A stretch of DNA of 64,000 nt from an uncultured Chloroflexota bacterium (GTDB taxonomy: Bacteria; Chloroflexota; UBA11872; UBA12225), in contig CADCTC010000018.1 of NCBI GenBank assembly GCA_902805635.1, forward strand, positions 1 to 64,000, read 5' to 3'. The notes beneath the pieces are model-generated. The model worked only from the letters and a program-made list of their open reading frames with translations. It ran no database searches and was not told where the DNA came from. Of this stretch, positions 57,773-64,000 are shown in pieces; position 1 is the first letter of the stretch; every line of letters starts with the position of its first letter. The position numbers were made by a program, and so were the translations under genes.

Positions 57773-58546
57773 TCAGACCGTGCCGGCGGCGTCCGCCGAT
57801 GAGTCGCCGAAAAGCGCTTGGGTGGCGAGTCGGTCGGCGCCGATGACCAAGCCAGGAACACCGGGCACGCGCAGGGCCGGCGCCGCCAGCCGCAGTGTGC
57901 GCTGCAGCAGAGTGAGGAGGGCCTGCGTGGCGCGCTGGCCAGGGCTCTTGTCAAGCAACCACCACAGCAGCACTGCCAGGTGGGCAAGGTACAGCAGCCG
58001 GCCGAGCGCGGGGCCCAGGTCCCCTCGCGGCGCGTCGATGGCTCCGACTACGGCGCCGACGAAGACGTGCTGCACGCGCAGCCGGGAGAACGCCGTGCTG
58101 GGGGCGAACAGGCCCTCGTTGGCGTCGCCCACCAGCACCGGCACCAGCGCGGCAAGCGTGTCGCGCTGCGGTCGGAGCACCTCCAGGCTAGTCCGCAAGG
58201 CGTACATGAACCGGTCGCGCCACCGTCCGCGTGGCATTTCCGTAGCGCGTGCGGCGTACACCGCGGAGAGCTCGTCGTACAGCGCGAGCACCACCGCGCG
58301 CTTACTCGGGAAGTACCGATAGAGCAGCCCCACGCTAACGCCGGCCGCTTCGGCCACGTCACGCAGTGTCGTGGCCTGCCAGCCCCGCTCCGCGACCAGC
58401 CGCACGGCCGTCTCGTACAGGCGGCGGCGCGTCTCTTCCCCCTGGGCAGTGCGCCCGGGCGGGCGACCGCGCCGTCGGGGGGCGCCTTGCTTCAACTCCT
58501 CGTCACGATCCACCCCTGGTGCCGGCGGCTCCTCTTGCCTTGACAT
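57773..58546 (-). CDS. TetR-family transcriptional regulator
   Basis: TRRRLYETAVRLVAERGWQATTLRDVAEAAGVSVGLLYRYFPSKRAVVLALYDEL. Confidence 0.93.
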   Translation of the reverse strand: MSRQEEPPAPGVDRDEELKQGAPRRRGRPPGRTAQGEETRRRLYETAVRLVAERGWQATTLRDVAEAAGVSVGLLYRYFPSKRAVVLALYDELSAVYAARATEMPRGRWRDRFMYALRTSLEVLRPQRDTLAALVPVLVGDANEGLFAPSTAFSRLRVQHVFVGAVVGAIDAPRGDLGPALGRLLYLAHLAVLLWWLLDKSPGQRATQALLTLLQRTLRLAAPALRVPGVPGLVIGADRLATQALFGDSSADAAGTV

Positions 58547-58552
58547 TTTACT

Positions 58553-58577
58553 TGAACACGTTCACTATAATTGTGAA
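58553..58577. promoter_or_regulatory. Divergent tetR promoter/operator: overlapping dyads and TATAAT
   Basis: TGAACACGTTCA (58553-58564) and TTCACTATAATTGTGAA (58561-58577), TATAAT at 58566-58571. Confidence 0.6.
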
Positions 58578-58600
58578 ATGAAATATCAACGAGGCGACGG

Positions 58601-59452
58601 ATGAAGGTGGTGCTTCCGGGAGGCTCGGGACACCTTGGGCAGCTGCTTGCGCGAGAGCTTGGGCGGCGCGGGCATGAGGTTACGGTGTTGTCCCGTGGAG
58701 GGACCGCAAGGAATGGGCGCGCCAGCGGACTAGGCGTACCGCGTGTGGTGGGGTGGGATGGGCAGAAGCTTGGCCCGTGGGCCGGCGAGCTGGATGGGGC
58801 GGACGCCGTGATCAACCTGGCCGGACGCAGCGTGAACTGCCGCTACACGCACGCAAGCCTGAAGGCGATGCTGGACTCGCGGGTGGACTCGACACGCGCT
58901 GTGGGTCGGGCGATCGAAGGCGCCGCGCTCCCGCCGCGGGTGTGGCTACAGGCGAGCACGGCGACCATCTACGCCCACCGCTTCGACGCGCCGAACGACG
59001 AGCTGACCGGGCGCATGGGAGGTGACGAGCCGGACGTGCCGGCGTACTGGCGGCGCAGCATAGAGATCGCCAGCGCATGGGAAGACGCGCTGGATGAGGC
59101 GAAGACGCCGGTGACGCGCAAGGTGGCGCTGCGGGCCGCCATGGTGATGGGCACGCAACGTGGTGGCGTGCTAGACGTACTGGTCCGCCTGGCGCGCCTG
59201 GGGCTTGGCGGCGCGATCGCGGGAGGCCGGCAGTTCGTCTCGTGGATCCACGAACGCGACTTCGTGCGGGCGGTGGAGTTCCTGCTGGAGCGGGACGACC
59301 TGCGCGGCGCCGTGAACGTCACTGCGCCTGCGCCGCTCCCCCAGCGGGAGCTTATGGCCGGGCTGCGGTCGGCGCTGAAGGTGCCGGTCGGACTGCCGGC
59401 GGTGCTGACAGAAGAGGGTGAAGGGGTATCGCGCGGGGCGGGGCGCCGTTAG
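58601..59452 (+). CDS. TIGR01777-like (YfcH-type) atypical SDR, C-terminus apparently truncated
   Basis: MKVVLPGGSGHLGQLLARELGRRGHEVTVLSR; ADAVINLAGRSVNCRYTHASLKAMLDSRVDSTRAVG; SWIHERDFVRAVEFLLE; ends VGLPAVLTEEGEGVSRGAGRR. Confidence 0.85.
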   Translation: MKVVLPGGSGHLGQLLARELGRRGHEVTVLSRGGTARNGRASGLGVPRVVGWDGQKLGPWAGELDGADAVINLAGRSVNCRYTHASLKAMLDSRVDSTRAVGRAIEGAALPPRVWLQASTATIYAHRFDAPNDELTGRMGGDEPDVPAYWRRSIEIASAWEDALDEAKTPVTRKVALRAAMVMGTQRGGVLDVLVRLARLGLGGAIAGGRQFVSWIHERDFVRAVEFLLERDDLRGAVNVTAPAPLPQRELMAGLRSALKVPVGLPAVLTEEGEGVSRGAGRR

Positions 59453-59462
59453 CAATGGAGCA

Positions 59463-59702
59463 ATGATCGAGAGTCCCCAGCACCATGGCGACCTCCTGCG
59501 GTTGGTCGCACAGTTGCGAGCGATGCGCGCGGCGGATCCAACGAAGTCGGCGGACTGCGACCGGCTGCTGGCAAAGCTGAGGCCACACGTCGATCTGCCC
59601 ACACTGCCTACGCGGCGCATACCAGCCGCCGAGTGGCAACCAGCGACGCTCAGCGCCGCCAGTGGACGAGAGTGCCGCGTTCTCGCAGAAACGGCTCGTT
59701 GA
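59463..59702 (+). CDS. Hypothetical small protein (79 aa), 3' end overlapping the convergent gene
   Basis: MIESPQHHGDLLRLVAQLRAMRAADPTKSADCDRLL...; weak support. Confidence 0.35.
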   Translation: MIESPQHHGDLLRLVAQLRAMRAADPTKSADCDRLLAKLRPHVDLPTLPTRRIPAAEWQPATLSAASGRECRVLAETAR

Positions 59703-60828
59703 GCGTGAAGCCCCAGCCTGGACGGTCGAGCACCTCGATGTGTCCGTTACGGGTCTGCGGGTAGTCGGGGAAGAGGTCGAGCCAGGCGACGTGCTGCTTG
59801 GCGTTGTCGAAGACTTCGATCCACTCGGTCTGCGGGTAGGCGGCGGCGATTTGCACGTGGAAGTGCGGTACGTGGTGCGGCGCGAGCGCCACGCCCTTAG
59901 CCTCGCAGTAGGCAGCCACCTTGGCGAACTCGGTGAGGCCGCCATTCTTGATGCAGTCAAACTGGACGTAGCGGACGTGTCCCTTGTCCACCAGGTCGCG
60001 CGTCTCCGCCAGCGTCACGTGGTTCTCACCAGACGCAATGGGGATGCTGGTGCTGGTGCCGAGCCGGCCGGTCTCGGCGTCCCAGTCGCGGGTTTCCTTG
60101 GTGCCGCGGTGGGGGCGGCCGGGGCTGGGCAGCGGCTCTTCGAGCCAGGTGAGGTCGTACGGCTCCATCGCTCTGGCATGCTCGATCGCCTCTTCGGTGC
60201 TCCATGCCTGGTTCGCGTCCACCATGATCTGGCCGTCCGGGCCGAGCGCTCCGCGCATGGCGCGCACGCGCGCGGCGCTCACGTCGGGGCCGCCGCGCCC
60301 GACGCGGATTTTTGTGGCGCGGAAGCCGCGCTCGTGCATCTCTTCCAGCGTCTCTTGCGCCATCTCCTCGGGCGGCTGCCCATCGGTGAGGAAGCCGGCC
60401 GAGCAGTAGGCGCGCATTGGCCGCGGCTGGCCGCCGAGCAGACGGCAGACGGAGAGCCCGGCCGCTTTCGCTTTGGCCTCCCAGAGCGCCAGGTCCACGG
60501 CGGCGATGGCGCCGAGGGCGGCGTTGCGGGTCCAGGCGGCGTTGCGCGGCGTGCCGTCGTCATGAAGCAGCGCCTGGGCCATCGTGGTCCACAGGTGCTG
60601 GGTGGCGGCCGCGTCCTGGCCCAGCAGCAACGGGCGAAGCACCTCGACGATGGCCGACGAGATCATGGGCAGCGGGGCGCCGCGCGCCTCGCCGATGCCT
60701 TCTACGCCGTCGGAGGTGGTGACGCGGCAGATGACGTCGGTGCTGTGCGTGATCGGGCCGCCCGAGAGGCCCCTACCTTCCGCTAATGGCAGCTGAATCC
60801 AGGCGACCTCGATGTCGGCAATCTTCAC
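59650..60828 (-). CDS. Mandelate racemase/muconate lactonizing enzyme family (sugar-acid dehydratase-like)
   Basis: ATKIRVGRGG; GQIMVDANQAWSTEEAI; DLTWLEEPL; IPIASGENHVTLAE; VQFDCIKNGGLTE; LAPHHVPHFHV. Confidence 0.9.
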   Translation of the reverse strand: MKIADIEVAWIQLPLAEGRGLSGGPITHSTDVICRVTTSDGVEGIGEARGAPLPMISSAIVEVLRPLLLGQDAAATQHLWTTMAQALLHDDGTPRNAAWTRNAALGAIAAVDLALWEAKAKAAGLSVCRLLGGQPRPMRAYCSAGFLTDGQPPEEMAQETLEEMHERGFRATKIRVGRGGPDVSAARVRAMRGALGPDGQIMVDANQAWSTEEAIEHARAMEPYDLTWLEEPLPSPGRPHRGTKETRDWDAETGRLGTSTSIPIASGENHVTLAETRDLVDKGHVRYVQFDCIKNGGLTEFAKVAAYCEAKGVALAPHHVPHFHVQIAAAYPQTEWIEVFDNAKQHVAWLDLFPDYPQTRNGHIEVLDRPGWGFTLNEPFLRERGTLVHWRR

Positions 60829-61051
60829 GTGTCGTTCCTCTTCGTTAGACCAAGTGTCAACGGCGCGTATGTTCGTGGCTGTCCAGATTCATGTGTTCCC
60901 CCTCTCCATCACCAATTGCCACGTTGACCGGGTCCACGCTCTGTCTGCCCCGCCATATTCGCCACGATACCATGCTCCGCCGCACGTGCAAGGGTTGAGA
61001 CTGGTAGCCTGAGGACGAGGCAACAATGGCGGCGTGTTTGGCGGGTACATC

Positions 61052-62992
61052 ATGAGGGCTGCTACTGGTTCGACGGCGATACCGCCTTCGGCGGGCGCGC
61101 GCCACGGACCCCTGCCGGCGACGGGGGCGGCACTTCGCCATCCGGGCCTGGCGGCGTGGGTGGAGGAGCTGGCGGCGCTCTGCCGGCCCGAGCGCGTGCA
61201 CGTGTGCGACGGATCGCAAGCGGAGTTCGACCGCCTCTGCGCCGAGATGGTGGCGGGGGGCACGCTGATCCCGCTCAACCCGGCGCTGCGGCCCAACAGC
61301 TTCCTGGCCCGCTCCGATCCCGGCGACGTGGCGCGCGTGGAGGACCGCACGTTCATTTGCTCGCGCAGTCCGCAGGACGCTGGCCCCACCAACAACTGGG
61401 TGGACGCGCGCGAGATGCATCAGACGCTCGACCGGCTGTTCACCGGCTGCATGGCGGGGCGCACGCTGTACGTCGTGCCGTTCAGCATGGGGCCCATCGG
61501 CTCGCCCATCGCCGTGATTGGCGTGGAGATCACCGACAGTCCCTACGTGGCCGCGAGCATGCGCATCATGACCAGGATGGGTCAGCGCGTGCTGGAGGCG
61601 CTGGAGGCGCTGGGCGACGACGCGGTGTTCGTGCCGTGCGTGCACTCGGTGGGGATGCCGCTGGCGCCCGGCCAGGCGGACGTGCCGTGGCCCTGCAATG
61701 CCGAGCACAAGTACATCGTCCATTTTCCGGAGGAGCGCTCCATCTGGTCGTTCGGCAGCGGCTACGGCGGCAACGCGCTGTTGGGCAAGAAGTGCCTGGC
61801 CCTGCGCATCGCCAGCATCGCGGCGCGAGACGAGGGCTGGCTGGCCGAGCACATGCTGATCATGGGCGTGGAGAGCCCGGAGGGCGAGAAGACGTACCTC
61901 GCGGCCGCGTTCCCGTCGGCGTGCGGCAAGACCAACCTGGCCATGCTCATCCCCCCAGATGAGCTGACCGGGTGGAAGGTCACCACCATCGGGGACGACA
62001 TCGCCTGGATCAGGCGCGGCGCGGACGGGCGGGTCTACGCCGTCAATCCGGAGGCCGGGCTGTTCGGCGTGGCGCCGGACACCAGCGAGCGCACCAACCC
62101 GAACGCGATGGCCGCGCTGCGCGGCGACTGCCTGTTCACCAACGTGGCCATGACGCCGGAGGGCGACGTGTGGTGGGAAGGTATGACCGAGACGCCGCCG
62201 GCGCGGCTGATCGACTGGCAAGGGCAGGAGTGGACGCCCGGCTGTGGCCGGCCGGCGGCGCACCCGAACGCGCGCTTCACGGCGCCCCTTCAGCAGGTGC
62301 CGTCGCTCGACCCGGCGTGGGACGACCCGCGCGGGGTGCCGCTCAAGGCGTTCGTCTTCGGCGGGCGGCGCAGCGGCGTCCAGCCGCTGGTGTACCAGGC
62401 GTTCAACTGGGCGTATGGGGTGTACCTGGCGGCAACCATGGCGTCCGAGACGACCGCGGCGGCCACGGGGCAGGTGGGGCAGGTGCGCCGCGATCCGTTC
62501 GCGATGCTGCCGTTCTGCGGCTACCACATGGGCGACCACTTTAATCACTGGCTGCAGTTCGGTCGCGAGACCCCCGAGCCGCCGCGCATCTTCAGCGTGA
62601 ACTGGTTCCGGCGCGACGCGGATGGCAGGTTCCTGTGGCCTGGCTTCCGGCAGAACATGCGCGTGCTGCAATGGATCGTGCAGCGCGCGCAGGGCCGCGC
62701 CGTCGGCATCGAGAGCCCGCTGGGCTGGATGCCGCGCCACGAGGACCTGGACTGGCGCGGACTGGACGTCACCCCGGAACGGTTCCACGACCTGATGGCG
62801 GTGGACCGCGGCGCGTGGATGGAGGAGATCAACGCGCATGACGCGCTGTTTGGCCGGCTCTACGACCGCCTGCCCAAGGAGCTGCTGTTCATCCGCGAGC
62901 TGATCCTGTCCAGCCTGTGGCGCGCGCCGGCACGCTGGAGCCTGCGCCTGCCGCGCCGCCCTGGTGGCGTACCCGCGGCTGCCAACGAGTAG
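61052..62992 (+). CDS. pckG: Phosphoenolpyruvate carboxykinase (GTP)
   Basis: [76 protein letters not shown]. Confidence 0.95.
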   Translation: MRAATGSTAIPPSAGARHGPLPATGAALRHPGLAAWVEELAALCRPERVHVCDGSQAEFDRLCAEMVAGGTLIPLNPALRPNSFLARSDPGDVARVEDRTFICSRSPQDAGPTNNWVDAREMHQTLDRLFTGCMAGRTLYVVPFSMGPIGSPIAVIGVEITDSPYVAASMRIMTRMGQRVLEALEALGDDAVFVPCVHSVGMPLAPGQADVPWPCNAEHKYIVHFPEERSIWSFGSGYGGNALLGKKCLALRIASIAARDEGWLAEHMLIMGVESPEGEKTYLAAAFPSACGKTNLAMLIPPDELTGWKVTTIGDDIAWIRRGADGRVYAVNPEAGLFGVAPDTSERTNPNAMAALRGDCLFTNVAMTPEGDVWWEGMTETPPARLIDWQGQEWTPGCGRPAAHPNARFTAPLQQVPSLDPAWDDPRGVPLKAFVFGGRRSGVQPLVYQAFNWAYGVYLAATMASETTAAATGQVGQVRRDPFAMLPFCGYHMGDHFNHWLQFGRETPEPPRIFSVNWFRRDADGRFLWPGFRQNMRVLQWIVQRAQGRAVGIESPLGWMPRHEDLDWRGLDVTPERFHDLMAVDRGAWMEEINAHDALFGRLYDRLPKELLFIRELILSSLWRAPARWSLRLPRRPGGVPAAANE

Positions 62993-63018
62993 TGGCCGGC
63001 GCAAATCCGCCCGGCCGC

Positions 63019-64000
63019 TTAGCCGGCGAGGCGCTCGACGGCTTCTTCGTCGAGCGCCACTCCCAGCCCAGGACCGTCGGGCACCTGGATGTAGCCGCCT
63101 TCCGGCAGCAGCGGTGTCTTGAGGATGCCGCTGCGCTGGCGGCTGGCGACGACGTTGAACTCCTGGGCGTAGCGGCAGTTCGGGGTGCTGGCCCAGAAGT
63201 GTAGATGCGCCGCCAGGCCGACGCTGACCGTGGTGGTGTGGGTGGTGACGTACTTCCCAAACGCGTCGGCCAGTGAGGCGATCTTCTTGCCTTCCGAGAG
63301 GCCGCCGCACTTGGTGACATCCGGCTGCAGGATGTCCGCGGCGCCCTTGGTCAGGATGTCCTTGAAGTCGTAGCGCGTGTGCTGCTGCTCTCCCACGGCG
63401 ACGGGGATATCCAGCGCGGCGGCCACCTCGGCCATGCCGTCCAGATCGGTGTAGGGGATGGGCTCCTCATAGTGGAAGACGCCGTACCGCTCCAGCATCC
63501 GGCCGACCTTGATGGCGGTGTGGACGCTATACCCGGAGTTCGCGTCCACCAGGAGCTCGGCCCTGGGCCCGATCGCCGCGCGCACCGCGGCCACCAGCGA
63601 CTCGTCCTGCGACACGTCCTTGGCGTCGAAGCCGTAGCGCTCGCCGATCTTGATCTTGACGCCGGAGAAGCCGCCTTGCATCGCCTCGGCGGCGCGGCGG
63701 GCGTACTCTTCGTCGTCGAGGTCACGGCTCATGTAGCTGGCGTAGACGCGCACGCGGTCGCGGTACTTGCCCCCCAGCAGCTGGTAGACGGGGATGCCCA
63801 GCGCCTTGCCGGCCAGGTCGTGCAGCGCCTGGTCCACGCCGGAGATGGCGATGCTGGTCCCCTGGCCCCTGGTCTTGTACGTGGTGACGTACATCTTTTC
63901 CCAGCAGCCCTCCAGGTTGCGGGCGTCCATGCCCACCAGGAGCGGCTTGAGCTGCGTCTCCACGGCCACCTTGGTGACATCCGGGTGCATCGGGCTGGCC
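63019..64000 (-). CDS. Enolase-superfamily (mandelate racemase/MLE-like) protein, N-terminus off the right edge
   Basis: GVKIKIGERYG; AELLVDANSGYSVHTAI; FHYEEPIPYTDLDG; IPVAVGEQQHTRYDF; LQPDVTKCGGLSEG; frame still open at the window edge. Confidence 0.9.
   Translation of the reverse strand, partial: ASPMHPDVTKVAVETQLKPLLVGMDARNLEGCWEKMYVTTYKTRGQGTSIAISGVDQALHDLAGKALGIPVYQLLGGKYRDRVRVYASYMSRDLDDEEYARRAAEAMQGGFSGVKIKIGERYGFDAKDVSQDESLVAAVRAAIGPRAELLVDANSGYSVHTAIKVGRMLERYGVFHYEEPIPYTDLDGMAEVAAALDIPVAVGEQQHTRYDFKDILTKGAADILQPDVTKCGGLSEGKKIASLADAFGKYVTTHTTTVSVGLAAHLHFWASTPNCRYAQEFNVVASRQRSGILKTPLLPEGGYIQVPDGPGLGVALDEEAVERLAG

Noticed and set aside
59662-60786. 374-aa plus-strand ORF
   Set aside because: Antisense to the enolase-superfamily gene 59650..60828.
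60857-63310. 817-aa minus-strand ORF, longest in the track
   Set aside because: Antisense to pckG, which has clear PEPCK motifs; the antisense product is His/Arg/Pro-rich low-complexity typical of GC-rich mirror ORFs.

Overview
High-GC, gene-dense bacterial chromosome segment on mixed strands. The general style (TAT/lipobox solute-binding proteins, many sugar-acid enzymes, paired NarL-type systems) suggests Chloroflexota or relatives, but that is inference only. I see no rRNA, tRNA, CRISPR array or intact transposon/phage module. The main theme is sugar-acid/uronate catabolism: three UxuA-like proteins, a UxaA catalytic domain, three enolase-superfamily dehydratase/racemase-like genes, an alginate-lyase-like gene coupled to a solute-binding lipoprotein, Gfo/Idh/MocA oxidoreductases, aldo/keto reductases, an amidohydrolase and a GTP-type PEPCK. 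Other modules are: a very long multi-GAF hybrid kinase running off the left edge and missing from the ORF track; a REC / NarL / CHASE-kinase set; an HxlR-small protein-DUF3500-NHL propeller operon; an Ada-AlkA + Ogt repair pair; and a pair of ABC exporters, the second frameshifted at its Walker A motif. Decayed genes include a phosphotransferase, a MutY-like glycosylase and a small ORF with an in-frame stop. The least explained signals are 10-bp-periodic TGTGTCC repeats at two or more distant intergenic sites, a nested palindromic element with compensatory changes between ogt and ada-alkA, and the His-rich DUF3500/12-blade propeller operon. All family calls are by eye from sequence motifs; no searches were run.
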